NCBI GenBank assembly: GCA_016721565.1
Contig: JADKHW010000005.1
Span: forward strand, 20,670-84,669
DNA from: a bacterium
GTDB lineage: Bacteria > Electryoneota > RPQS01
DNA length: 64,000 nt
Reading direction: 5' to 3'
Each line of letters begins with the position of its first letter. Position 1 is the first letter of the stretch. The notes below the pieces were generated by a model. The model did no database searches and was not told the DNA's origin. It worked only from the letters and a program-made list of their open reading frames with translations. The translations under genes and the position numbers were made by a program. This document shows, in pieces, positions 1 through 12,678 of this stretch.

Positions 1-2330
1 CAAATTCAACACCAAGGTTGTTGGCGTCAACCAGATTGTCAGGATACAATGACGTCGTTGAACCGGTAGCAGAACCAGATGCGTAGATCCATTCAATTGG
101 ATCCTTGATTGTTGTAGAACAGTCCACACTGACGTTTTCGCCAATGGAAGGATAGAGTTCCGCGGAGGTCGACATTCAATATCTTTGTGTAGTCAACTTC
201 CGGGTTTCCGATCTTCTCTGTACCCTCGTAGTAGTCGCTGTCAGTGGTGGGCACAAGTTCTGCATAATCCGGATTGACGACGGTCTTTACACAGCAAACC
301 TGAAGCTGGTCTTCTCGTTATATAGATATGTCAAGTTGAGCGAGGCAGCACATCCGTATGTGACGGTCCGCCTTCCACAAATGAATTCGGATCGCCCGGA
401 AGGTTGGTCTTAAAATGCTGATCGGCGGACTCGATTCTTGCACCTAAGATCGCGCCACTTTTTGTTCAGCATCAAGTCCCATTGCTAGGCGGCGCCTACC
501 TTCCATATCGGCATTGTAGGAATCAAGATTGATCGCAAGTTCCTGCAAAGCCCAATGAGCGAGAATATTGTCTTCATTAAAGAGCACTTCCGCCGGCAGC
601 GATCGATCAATTGCATCAGCGCCAATCGTGTCTGACGACTGCATATAGAACTTGCGTGTCGGGAACTCGCGGTCAAGGTTGCGCACCAATCCGCCAAACT
701 TGATCTTTGACTGATCATCTTTATTGCGCAACGGCATCGTCCAATCAAGGTTACCCTCAACCACATTGTCCTTCATTTCCGCAAACCTGCGGAAGCCGCT
801 TGAATTTGAATTCAGGAAGCTATATCTGCCGTCACCGAAATCGGCATAATAGACGTCGCGGCGATCCGGCTGGCTGTACGATCCCTTTGAAAAGGTCACG
901 CCCCAGTCGAGTCTACTGTTACGTAGCGCTGGAAGCTGATGCTCGCCTTTGGGTTGAAATGTCGCGAGCGAGCGTTCCGTCCAGGTCAATCGTGTTGCAC
1001 GAACGAGAAAGTTACTCTCGAGAATTCCCGAGAACTGCTTCACTTCGTCGTCGCCGCTACCTGTGTACATTGACTTAATGCTGAACTTATGATTTGGCGA
1101 TGCCTTGTAGTTCAGGTCAACGATTCCGCCAAGCGCGCCTGTGCGTGTTGATTTCTTAATGAAGACACTGTCTGTAACTTCAACTGTGCCGTCCTCAAGA
1201 AAATTGTAGATGAATTCTTGCTCGTCGCGGCTTGCATAGCTTGTCGCCTGGGTCAATGTCGCAAGGTAGCCGAAGGGACGACCAAACAATTGTGACTGAT
1301 TACCGAACGCAATTGAACGGCTACCGTTAAGCGGTGCGCTGATTTGGCGAGCCTCCCAGATGTTCTCAAATGACGTCGCCAGCGTCCTGCTTGTCGAGCC
1401 AACAGGCGGGTTCGACATTTCATCCGGCAATTCCCTTGTCCCATCATCCCAGCCGAGCCAGTCGGTGTTTCCACCCTTGTAGGTGCTAAAATCCTTGAAC
1501 GTCGTCTGATCGTTGTAGTCAACCGTCTGGCTTACTGAGAAGGTCAATTTCTCGGGAAAGTCTTTTGTCGTCAACTGCACCGAACCACCGGCGAAATCAC
1601 CGGGCATGTCGGGTGTAAACGTCTTCGAGACGACGATATTATTTAGAAGATTTGCCGGAATAATATCAAACGGAACTACGCGCTTGAGCGGTTCCGGACT
1701 TGCAAGCGAAGAACCGTTCAGGCGCGTGTTGTTATAACGCTCACCCATGCCGCGCACATAGACATACTTGTCACCAACGACGGAAATGCCCGTTACGCGC
1801 TTGACCGCGTCTGCAGCGTCCGAATCCGGCGACTTTTTAATCTGTTCAGCAGAGATACCGTTTGAAACTGACGATGAACGTCGTTGCATCTGCAAAATAG
1901 AGGCTTCAGTGTTGTCAATTCGGCGTGCTTCAATCACGACTTCCTTCGTCTGAATCGCCTCAGTGGACATCTTCAGATTGAGAGTGGTCACTTTGTCCGA
2001 GGCCACCGCAACTTCCGTTACGGTTAGCCTAGCGTAACCGATGTAGTTCGCGATTAAAATGTAGCTGTTCGGTGCGACATTGCGGATAGTAAAGTTACCG
2101 TCAAGGTCCGTTGCCGCGCCTTGCTGTGTGCCGTCCAGCATCACCGACACACCTATCATCGCTTCGCCTGTCTCCGAGTCAACTATGATTCCCTGAACTG
2201 AGCCGGGCTTTACTGCTTGTTCCTGTGCCCAAATTGTTTCACTGATACCAAGTGCCGAGAAAAATGCAATCCAAAAAACTACTCTAATTACCGCCGAACG
2301 GCGAATCAAGCTCGTCAGAAAAATGTGCAC
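1..2330 (-). CDS. TonB-dependent outer-membrane receptor, partial, frameshifted
   Basis: Outer-membrane receptor; the substrate cannot be told. Reading leftward it has a signal peptide (about residues 1-36, cleaved near IWAQEQ), a carboxypeptidase-like regulatory domain (about 43-130), and a plug domain (about 155-255) with the family motif VRGMGERYNNTRLNG and a later DFAGGSVQLTTK, then the start of the beta-barrel. A one-base shift near 440 moves the barrel into another minus-strand frame (SGAILGARIES onward) that stays open to base 1, so the C-terminus lies outside the window. I chose the GTG at 2330: an AGGA lies about 10 bases upstream and the preceding gene stops only 13 bases away, so the two are probably one operon. 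The family is secure; the ligand is unknown. Confidence 0.85.
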
Positions 2331-2343
2331 AGAACAGTTCCTG

Positions 2344-3966
2344 CTAATTGCGAGTGAAGTTAATGAAGACGTCGCGGCCCGTCAAAGCATCACCGCGATG
2401 CAGCACAATCCGTTCGAAGTTGCTGCCTCCAGGGAGATCCCAGAAGCCAAAGCGGTCGCCTTGCGAAAAAATACCGTTTAGATCGTTGTCCATGATCAAG
2501 CCGAAACGGGCAGTCAATGAATCCGCTTCCGTTAAGCTGAAAGAAATCGAGTATGCGACTGAATCACCGTTCATTGTTGTGGCTTCCCACTCAGGAGTCA
2601 GGAAACGGATTGGATTGGGAAGGCCCGTTGCCAGCGTATCCATGAAAAACACAAGGTTGTTTACCGATAAGCCTGCGCGCACATATCCAAGTCCCGAAAT
2701 GCTAATCGTTGTTTGTGGTGCGCGTGGAGCTGTTTACGTAGTTTGCCCAAATAGGCGAGGCTTGCGAAAGACCAAGATCAGCATAGGCATCGCCAATTGT
2801 TGAATCAAGGTCTGTCTGCGTCGGGAAGTAGAAGCAAAGCCCCATGTGTCCGTTGCCCTCTTCAGAGCCGTACGACGTGACACGCGCAGAACGTGCTGCA
2901 CTCACTAAATTTTGTGCGGAAGTGACAAGCGCTGCGTACTGTTCATCTTGAAAACTTGGTGACTCCTCAATGAGGTCGGCGTATTCTTGGATGTCCACGT
3001 TGATGCCGTTGTGCAATTCGCTCTGCATCAGTTCGTCACGCAACGTTAGCAGAGCCGGAGCCTGAGTTGCGCTGGCCTCAAGCCAGTTTGAGCTGAATGT
3101 GTGTCAAATGCGGCTGCTACATCGTTCATGGTGTTTGTGTTCCACAGGGTCGTGAAAAAGACCGCTTCTGACGTGTCCTGTGCCAAGCGTTCCGCGTCAA
3201 TCATATAGGCGGCAAGTTCATCACGGTTCAGCTCTGGCTGAGATTGCAAATCGCGGTACCATTCAGCAATAATTTTGTGATGCGGCTGTTCAACATTGAA
3301 TGTTGAGGTAAGTACCAAGTCGGCTGTATTCCGCAACTCATAGACATTTTCAATCGTGCCCATGTTGCGCGCGTAGAGCGCCAGAATATCAAACTTGCCG
3401 CCCGGCAGCAAATAGGATACGCTCTCGATCTCTTCGCGTAGCTTGTCAATCAGCATACCCAGTTCATTGTTATAGTCGCCCATCATGCCCTGCCAGCCAT
3501 GTCCGTCGCCCGCAAGGCAAAGCACATAGTGGTCAGCGTGCATTTGCGACAACGACGTCTCAAGAAACATGCGCAAAGTCTGTGGATCGCCTGTGCTCAC
3601 AGAGCCAAGATTTGCGACTAATTCCGAATTTAACAAACCTACTGGTTGGCGCGGACTAAACTCCACATCGTAGATTCCTACTTCACCCTGAGCTGCCGGC
3701 GTTGCCAAGCACGCTTGTGTCATCGTTTGCGGCGAGTTTAGTTCGGTTTCCATCACGCGTACGGTAGCAACTGCACGAGAAGAAGACATTGACGGTCCGG
3801 AGAGTTGATCGCCTTCGTAATTGCCGGCAGCATAGATCAAAACACCCCATGTCTGGTTGTCTGCTTCAGGTTCAATTCCTGTGCGTGTGACCCGGTCTTC
3901 TGAGCAACCAAATAAGATGGTTATTGTTAGAAAGAGCAGGATGGTAGTGGCGAGGACGAGGTTCAT
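2344..3966 (-). CDS. Clostripain-like (peptidase C11) lipoprotein, probably catalytically inactive, frameshifted
   Basis: The N-terminus carries a lipobox (ITILFGCSED), so this is a lipoprotein. Next comes the C11 signature start WGVLIYAAGNYEGDQL, the strand expected to lead to the catalytic His (YVLCLAGDGHGWQG), and the strand expected to lead to the catalytic Cys (DILALYARNMGTIENVYEL). In active members the second reads roughly D-A-C-x-M-G-T-x-E. Here Asp is Tyr and Cys is Arg, and the canonical His-Gly is Asp-Gly with a His two residues later. Indels near 3060 and 2705 split the reading frame into three pieces, but homology continues across both (SATQAPALLTLRDEL; ISISGLGYVRAGL). Full length is about 535 residues. 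It precedes the TonB receptor by 13 bases. The fold is confident; loss of activity is inference, since this is an error-prone stretch. Confidence 0.75.
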
Positions 3967-4696
3967 TTTAGAATGGGAGTTGAGTGAGGGAATGCGGTAT
4001 CCACTTCACCGCGTAATTGACCCTAAGTTAACCCCATATCATTGCACTCACATGAGCAGAGTATTAGATTTGTGTTAGCCAAACTTCTAATTAATTGTTT
4101 ATCTAACCGGATGCCTTACTTAACCTTGACAATGCCTCACTTTTTTGCACACATCATGGGCGCAATCCCCGGATCCCACCCTGTTCTCAGTAGCATATTA
4201 ACCGACTTGCTTAGGACGATAGGGTGATCATGCACCTGACTTTTGTCGCTTGCCCTCAGCAATCATTGTTTTGATATGGGCGACTACCGTTTCCAGGGAT
4301 ATGGACTTAACAGCTCCCATGAAAGTTCTATGGGATCCTTTCTCTTTGATTCTGAATCTCTTAGGGGTAATTTCGCCCGGTAGACTGCCTTTCTCTTCTC
4401 GCTTCCTCAATTTTGATAACTCTTGTTAAATAATGACTTAATTTTCTGTGTTTAGGGATTCGGAGAACAAGACAAACAAGGCATTTTGATGCTATTTGCT
4501 TAAACTGATAGCTTTGGACGATCGCTATGGTATTGATTATTTAATAGATAAGGCAGACGATTGTACCAAATCGGGCACTAAGGACTACTTTTGCCCTCTA
4601 ACAACTACATTACTCAAGATTTATTGCAACGAATATGGTATATTCTATACCATCACGCTGAAAGCCAAATGCCCAGATAAGTGATCGTATAGGATT
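3967..4696. other. Intergenic region without a convincing gene
   Basis: This gap separates the minus-strand clostripain gene from the plus-strand regulator gene and should hold both promoters. I see no RNA gene and no clear sigma-70 box. A 60-codon minus-strand frame at 4228-4410 is lysine-rich, but starts with TTG, lacks a recognisable neighbour and matches no family I know, so I do not call it a gene. Confidence 0.5.
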
Positions 4697-6022
4697 ATGC
4701 AAATTCTAATCGTCGACGACGAGCAAAATATTCGAAAGACTCTTGCAATCCTACTGGAGACGGAAGGGCATAGTGTCATTTCGGTAAGTAATATTCATGA
4801 CGCGGCTACTGAAGTTGCACACACTTCTTTTGATCTTGCGTTTGTAGATTTACGGCTGGGTGTAGACTCGGGGATGGATCTGATTGTCAAACTGCATGCA
4901 GCTCAGCCGTGGCTAAAGATTGTCATAATTACCGCCTACGCGAGCATTGATACTGCGATTGAAGCCATGAAGCGTGGTGCGACCGATTATGTACCGAAGC
5001 CGTTCACACCTACGCAGATTCAGCTGATTTTGCAGCAGGTTGACGAGTTGCGCAAGCTCGGGCAAAAAGTTGACGCACTTCAAGCGACGCTTGATCAATT
5101 GCATCCTGAAGTTGGGCTTGCTACAACTCATGCGGGAATGCAACAAGCCCTGAATCTTGCTCGTGAAGCGGCCGCCTCCAACGTGACTGTGTTATTACGC
5201 GGCGAAAGCGGAACTGGTAAGAGCCTGATTGCGCGAATGATCGGCAAGTGGAGCGACCGCCGGGTAAGCCGTTTAATACTGTCTCGTGCCCGCGATTCCG
5301 TCGCATCTATTGGAGAGCGAGTTATTCAGGGCACAAACGGGGATCGTTTACTGGGGCAATCAAGGACTCGCCGGGTCGTGTAGCAGTGACCGAGGGCGGC
5401 ACGTTATTCATGGATGAAGTGGTGACTTACCGCTTGCGTTACAGCCGAAACTCCTGCGGTTTCTTCAGGATCATGAGTACAGGCGCATCGGCGAAACGAC
5501 AACGCGCAAAGCCGATGTGCCGGGTAATTGCCGCCACGAGTATAGACTTGCAAGGAAGGCGGTTCGGAAGGAACGTTTCGGCAAGAGCTGTTTTACCGCA
5601 TGAATGTGTTTGAAATCACGCTTCCGCCTTTGCGCAAGCGACGGATGACATTCCCCGAATGGCAGACCACTTTCTGGGTTTTTTCGCAGCGCAAAATCAC
5701 CGTAAAATAAGCCGTTTTGCCGATGACGTGATAGCAGCACTCACGAGTCACGATTGGCCGGGGAACGTGCGCGAACTGCGGAATATCACCGAACGTGCGG
5801 TTATTCTTTGTCATGGCACAACTATTTTGCTTGAGCACCTGCCGGATAAGCTAAAAGACAGCAAGCGTGGTGCAGAAATCGGTGCGATGGTGCCAATCAG
5901 TACAATTGAAGAGGCGCACATTCGCGGTGTGTTAGCCAAAGGCTAAATCGTTGGAAGATGCAGCACGAATTTTGGGGATTGATACAGCAACCTTATGGCG
6001 GCGACGCAAGAGTACGATATCT
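4697..6022 (+). CDS. NtrC/AlgB-like sigma-54-dependent response regulator, frameshifted
   Basis: Two-component transcription activator. It has a receiver domain (about residues 1-120; acidic DDE near the start, phospho-acceptor in AFVDLRLG, lysine in VPKPFTP), an AAA+ domain with Walker A GESGTGKS, a GSFTGA loop where GAFTGA is usual, Walker B GGTLFMDEV, and the DWPGNVRELRN motif. A Fis-type helix-turn-helix (SLEDAARILGIDTATLWRRR) ends the protein. At least five one-base indels between 5250 and 6010 break the frame. Several are clear by homology, for example a missing G after GATGAAGTGG at about 5420 and an extra C in the GTGCCGGG at about 5518. The start is the ATG at 4697. It sits just upstream of a histidine kinase and the kdp genes, so it is the best candidate regulator of kdp here. 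The Ser in GSFTGA is unusual but might be an error. Confidence 0.8.
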
Positions 6023-6070
6023 GATCAACATTTCAAATTTCAATGCGCCTGTAGAATGTCATTGATTCCT

Positions 6071-6101
6071 GAAACGCCTTCCCAATTGTGGGAGGCGTTT
6101 C
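6071..6101 (+). terminator. Rho-independent terminator-like hairpin
   Basis: GAAACGCC-T-TCCCA pairs with TGGGA-GGCGTTTC around an ATTG loop. It gives 13 pairs with one bulge and lies about 50 bases after the regulator stop. The T-tract is weak, so it may only attenuate readthrough into the kinase gene. Confidence 0.6.
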
Positions 6102-6172
6102 TATAACTCTATCTTTTACAACTCCCGGCAAAGATTTGTGGCGTTGGTATAAGGTTCGCTAAAGGAGGAAAC

Positions 6173-7964
6173 ATGTTCAGTCTAAAATCAAAACTCATCT
6201 TGGGCTTTTCTGCCCTATTAGCCGTTGCAGTTATCGTTGGTGCGATTGGATCAAGCGTTGTCAATAGTTATGGACAAGCATTGACGCGAATCCTGCGCGG
6301 ATTACGACAGTATTGTCTATTGCGAGGGAATGAAGAACGCTCCAAGTGACTTTCGCGATGAGGGTGCAGGATGTATCTGTGCTCGGTCAACATCTTGATA
6401 GCGCCTCGCTTGATAAGGCAAGCCAAAATTTGGACGGCAACTTGATCTTGAACGCGGGAATATCACTTTGTCGGGCGAAAAGGACTCAGTCGAGGCGGTG
6501 ACCCGCCTCTGGAAACACTGCAATTGGATGCACTCCAACTTACAGGAAACTCCTTAAGCGATACAATTTGCATTGCGCGCTATCGCGAGCAGTTTCGGCC
6601 CTTGTCGGGAAGGCTTCAGCAGACCATACAGAATATTTCGGACATGAATCTGTCCAATATGATTGCAGTGGATGGCTTAGCACAGCGTCGCGCACAAGGC
6701 AAAGCAAATAACATACATTCTTATTCTGGTTGGAATCCTGTTGGCCTTGATCTTAATTCTGGTTACCGGGCGCCGTTCTGCAACCCTTGAAGTTTTAACT
6801 CAATCGATTCGAGATTCAGTCAGGCAACTTAAACCTCGTACTCAACCGAGGTTCCGCGACGAAGTCAGGCGGTTGATGGGCCTTCAATGATATGGCCGCC
6901 GGTTGCGCGTGTTGAAGCTTGGTGATCAGGCGAAACTTGCGCGTAGTCAGCAAAGTGCGCAGCTTGTTTTGGATAGCCTTCCGGATGCAGTTATCGTTAT
7001 GTCTCCGGATGCAACCGTCGAGCTTGCGAATGCTGCGGCCAGGCGAATGATCGGGTCCGGCCCGGTGGAAGCATTTATGATACTTCACCCGGTGGCATCG
7101 GTCGCTACACGCTGAGGCTTCGAGCAATGCAACGGAAGACAAGGAAGCTGAACAGGTCGTTCAGGTCTTTGTTGAAGGAAAGAAATTCTTTATGCCGCGC
7201 GTGCTGCCCATCAAAGATGTTGAGGGCTTGCCGGTTGGAATTATCATCGTCTTTTTGGACGTAACCAGGCTGCGGCGAGTGTCAGAGCTTGAGAACGACC
7301 TGGTATCGACAGTTTCACATGAGCTGAAGACTCCGTTGACTTCGGTTCGTATGGCGCTGCATATGCTGTTTGACGAACGTGTCGGACAAATGAATGAAAA
7401 GCAAACGGAGTTATTGACTGCGGCGCGTGACGACGCAGAGCGACTTTTTGGCATTATAAAAGCGATCTTCTTGACGTGGCGCGCTACAAGTCAGGTAAGT
7501 CGGCGCTGGAATTGAAGCCCGTTTCTGCACATAAATTGATTGAAAAAGCAATCGCTGCGTCCCCACCGCGTTCCAGCATGCAGGGTAGAACTCAAACTCG
7601 AAACTTCCGAAGACTTGCCCGATGTACTGGCTAATGAATCCAGAATCGCTCACGTGTTCACGAATTTGCTTTCGAACGCGCTAAAATTCAGCCGCCCAGG
7701 CACGGACATAGCCCTTTCTGTGCCAGGAAACAGGAAAATATTTTGGAGATATCTGTCGCTGATCAAGGACCAGGTATCCCAAAAGATGAATGCCGCGCGT
7801 GTTTGATCGCTTTTATCGCGGAAAAAATGAGGTTTCATCTACTGGAGCCGGTCTCAGGTTGGCCATTGCGCGAAATCGTTGAAGCTCACGGCGGGACTAT
7901 TCGAGTTCAAAGCGAAGCAGGCAAAGGCTCAGTTTTCAGTTTCACATTGCGTATTGCCTCCTAA
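6173..7964 (+). CDS. HAMP/PAS sensor histidine kinase (KinB-like), heavily frameshifted
   Basis: Membrane sensor kinase. The ATG at 6173 follows the strong ribosome site AAAGGAGGAAAC. Domains recoverable across frames are: an N-terminal membrane helix (KLILGFSALLAVAVIVGAIG), a periplasmic helical sensor part, a second membrane helix, a HAMP region, a PAS domain (QLVLDSLPDAVIVMSPDATV, from about 6958), a HisKA domain with the phospho-His in VSHELKTPLTSVRM (about 7315), an N box (VFTNLLSNALKF), a G1 box (VADQGPGIP) and the C-terminal HGGTIRVQSEAGKGSVF. At least seven one-base indels break the frame, the densest cluster in the window, so real decay cannot be excluded. It probably phosphorylates the NtrC-type regulator before it. 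KdpD here has no kinase, so this may be the kinase of the potassium response. Confidence 0.75.
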
Positions 7965-7983
7965 CAACCTAAAGGAAATTGCC

Positions 7984-8736
7984 TTGAAGAGAACATTAGT
8001 ACTGATTATTGCATGTTGCATCTACAGTATTTCCGCGTATGCAACGCCAACGACACATATTGGGGGACCGTCAACGGATGTGCAAGGATTTGGGGTCTGG
8101 CACATCACAGCGGACTATTATTTACCGACTGAAGGAACTCCTGCGGGGACGCGGATTCCACCGGTAACGAACACCGGTTTGACCGTTGGTGTGCTTCCGT
8201 TTAAGAAAGTGAACTTGGAAGTTGGTATTGATCACAAATCCGGCCTCGGCGGGGCGGACGACAATCCTCTGTACTTCAATGCAAAGCTCGGCGTACCTGA
8301 GAGCACGCTCGCGAACGGCGCACCCGCGTTGGCAATCGGTGCTTATGACTTGGGGACGAAGAGCGATATGACCGACTACAACATTCTCTATGCGAAAGCG
8401 GCGAAGACGTTGGGGAATAGTGCAAACAATTTGGGACGTCTATCCGTGGGTTGGTTTGCCGGAAACGACAAGCTCTTGCTCGACGCCAAAGGCGAATCGG
8501 ATGAATCTGGTTTGATGGCTGCTTGGGAGCGTACGATGCCCGAGATTTCGCCGAAGCTGTGGCTATGTCTGGAATACATGGGCACCGAAAGCGGCTATGG
8601 CACCATGAATATTGGTGGCGCGTGGAAGTTTGCGGACAATGTCGGTCTGTTAGTTGGATATGATGTATACAACAATAGCGACATTCCGTCTACGTTCACC
8701 GTGCAGGCAGACATTGATTTTGATTTCAAGAGGTAA
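7984..8736 (+). CDS. Outer-membrane beta-barrel-like protein in the kdp operon
   Basis: About 250 residues. There is no ATG near the signal peptide, so I chose the TTG at 7984, which follows AAAGGAAATT with good spacing, 19 bases after the kinase stop. The N-terminus (LKRTLVLIIACCIYSISAYA) is a signal peptide. The rest alternates polar and hydrophobic residues with many Gly and aromatic positions and ends in a strand-like FTVQADIDFDFKR, as expected for a small barrel with an odd C-terminal residue. No enzyme motif is visible. It lies two bases before the next small gene and so belongs to the kdp transcript. I do not recognise a named family. An outer-membrane channel or sensor linked to potassium is possible, but is inference from position only. 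Confidence 0.6.
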   Translation: MKRTLVLIIACCIYSISAYATPTTHIGGPSTDVQGFGVWHITADYYLPTEGTPAGTRIPPVTNTGLTVGVLPFKKVNLEVGIDHKSGLGGADDNPLYFNAKLGVPESTLANGAPALAIGAYDLGTKSDMTDYNILYAKAAKTLGNSANNLGRLSVGWFAGNDKLLLDAKGESDESGLMAAWERTMPEISPKLWLCLEYMGTESGYGTMNIGGAWKFADNVGLLVGYDVYNNSDIPSTFTVQADIDFDFKR

Positions 8737-8738
8737 TC

Positions 8739-8822
8739 ATGGTTGACATTCTGTTCGTCCTTGCCTCGATTGCATTCTTTGCCTTGATGGTCGTATTCAC
8801 TAACGCCTGCGAGAAACTCTAA
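8739..8822 (+). CDS. 27-residue membrane peptide preceding kdpF
   Basis: The peptide starts MVDILFVLASIAF, has one hydrophobic helix and ends in a polar NACEKL tail. It starts two bases after the barrel gene stop and ends two bases before kdpF. It is the same length as KdpF but lacks the RPEKF ending, so it is not a simple duplicate. Small peptides with a C-E-K/R-L ending are found ahead of kdpF in other bacteria, as far as I recall, but have no assigned role. It may be a second small subunit stabilising the KdpABC complex (inference). Confidence 0.6.
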   Translation: MVDILFVLASIAFFALMVVFTNACEKL

Positions 8823-8824
8823 AC

Positions 8825-8908
8825 ATGGCTGACATCATACTTGGTGTGGTTGCCTTCGGCTTGATGATCTATCTTGTCGTCGCGATGATCCGACCGGAGA
8901 AGTTCTGA
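8825..8908 (+). CDS. kdpF: KdpF, small subunit of the K+-transporting ATPase
   Basis: A 27-residue single-helix peptide starting MADIILGVVAFGLMIYL and ending with the family's hallmark AMIRPEKF. KdpF is a lipid-like stabiliser of the KdpABC complex in the inner membrane. It starts at the ATG at 8825, two bases after the preceding peptide, and is followed by kdpA after 7 bases carrying a GAGGA ribosome site. Size and ending both match the family. Confidence 0.85.
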   Translation: MADIILGVVAFGLMIYLVVAMIRPEKF

Positions 8909-8915
8909 GGAACCT

Positions 8916-10650
8916 ATGGAAATGATCGGTTGGATTCAATTAGCCCTCTTCATTGGGGTGCTGGCTCTATTGACCAAGCCCGTTGGGCTCTATCTCTATC
9001 GCGTGTTGACTCCCGAAGCGCGCGTAGGACTTGAACCGGTGTTCGGCGGACTTGAGCGGATGTTCTACAAGGTGGTCAGAGTTGACCCGAAGCGCGAACA
9101 GGATTGGAAAACCTATGCGTTCTCGATGCTGGCGTTCAGCCTCGTCGGTATGCTGCTCACATATCTGATTCTGCGATTGCAGCACCTGTTGCCGCTAAAC
9201 CCGCAAGGTTTCGGGCCGTTGTCGCATCATCTGGCGTTCAATACCGCAGCGAGTTTCACGACCAATACAAATTGGCAGAGTTACGGCGGCGAAAGTACGA
9301 TGTCGTATTTTTCGCAAATGGTCGGACTAACTCTACACAACTTTACTTCGGCCGCGGTTGGTATCGCGATTGCCGCAGCGCTCGTGCGCGGGATTTCCAG
9401 AGCATCGGCCAAGACCATCGGCAATTTCTGGGTTGACCTGATTCGTGTGAGTCTATATGTGCTCTTGCCGATCAGTCTGGTTTTCGCTGTCTTTCTGGCC
9501 AGCCAGGGGATGATCCAGAACTTCAAGCCATACGAAACAGTTCAAATCGTCCAAGATTCTTCATTGGACAGCACACTCGCCTCGACGCAAGTCATTGCGC
9601 AGGTCCGATGGCATCGCAAGTAGCGATAAAAATGCTCGGCACGAACGGCGGAGGCTTCGTAAACGCGAATGCGGCGCATCCTTACGAGAATCCCAATCCG
9701 CTTTCGAACTTCTTCCAGATCCTCTCCTATCTTCCTCATTCCCGCAGGCCTGACGTACTATCTTGGCCGCATGGTGAAATCGCAAGGCCACGGCTGGGCA
9801 GTCTGGATTGCAATGGCTGTGATGTTTGTCGGCGGTACGCTGGTGGCGTGGAACGCAGAGTCAACAGGCAATCCGCGGCTCACGGTATTGGGAGTCGAAG
9901 CAGCCGATGGAAACATGGAAGGCAAGAGACGCGCTTCGGAATCTTCAACAGCGCGCTCTTTATGACCATTACGACAGATGCGTCGTGCGGTGCGGTGAAC
10001 TCAATGCACGACTCAATGACGCCGCTCGGCGGTTTCGTTCCATTATTCAACATGGAGGTAGGCGAGGTTATTTTCGGTGGCGTCGGCGCAGGACTTTACG
10101 GAATGCTGCTCTACGTCATTCTCGCAATTTTATTGCTGGTTTGATGGTCGGACGCACGCCCGAGTATCTTGGCAAAAAATGGCGCGACCAAGTCAAGCTT
10201 GCTGCCATCGGAATACTCGTGCCGGTCATTTCAATTCTGGGTTTCACGGCATGGGGCGTTGTCTCAACCTGGGGAACCGCGACTTTGAACAACAGTGGAC
10301 CACACGGACTCAGCGAAGTTCTTTACGCGTTCTCTTCCGCGACAGGCAATAACGGTAGTGCGTTTGCGGGTCTCGGCACGAACGTGCCGTGGTACAATAC
10401 TCTGATGGCGATTGCCATGCTTGTAGGTCGCTTCATGATTATCGTGCCCGTCCTTGCGATTGCCGGCCAGCTTGCCTCCAAGAAACTCGTCGCTGAAGGC
10501 GCAGGAAGTTTTCCAGTGTCAGGTGTGACATTTACTGTTCTCTTGATTGGAACCGTTTTGATTATCGGTGCGCTGATGTTTCTGCCGGTTCTTGCACTCG
10601 GCCCTGTCCTCGAGCATTTCCTGATGACACATTCCACGCAACTCTTTTAA
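8916..10650 (+). CDS. kdpA: KdpA, K+-binding channel subunit, frameshifted
   Basis: KdpA is the channel-like subunit that binds K+ and passes it to KdpB. All four selectivity-filter regions are visible: TTNTNWQSYGGE, GTNGGGFVNANAAHPYENP, TTDASCGAVNSMHDS and SSATGNNGSAFAGL. The N-terminus (IQLALFIGVLALLTKPVGLY) is typical. The total of about 578 residues is near the family norm. One-base indels at about 9605, 9720, 9945 and 10137 divide it into five in-frame pieces, each continuing the homology, so the gene is probably intact in the organism. It is four bases from kdpB. The K+-ATPase is normally made under K+ limitation. Confidence 0.9.
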
Positions 10651-10653
10651 GCC

Positions 10654-12677
<2,024 letters not shown>

Positions 12678-12678
12678 C

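Noticed and set aside
4228..4410. Sixty-codon minus-strand frame with basic composition
   Set aside because: TTG start, no recognisable family, no operon partner; it lies in a long intergenic gap where random frames are expected.
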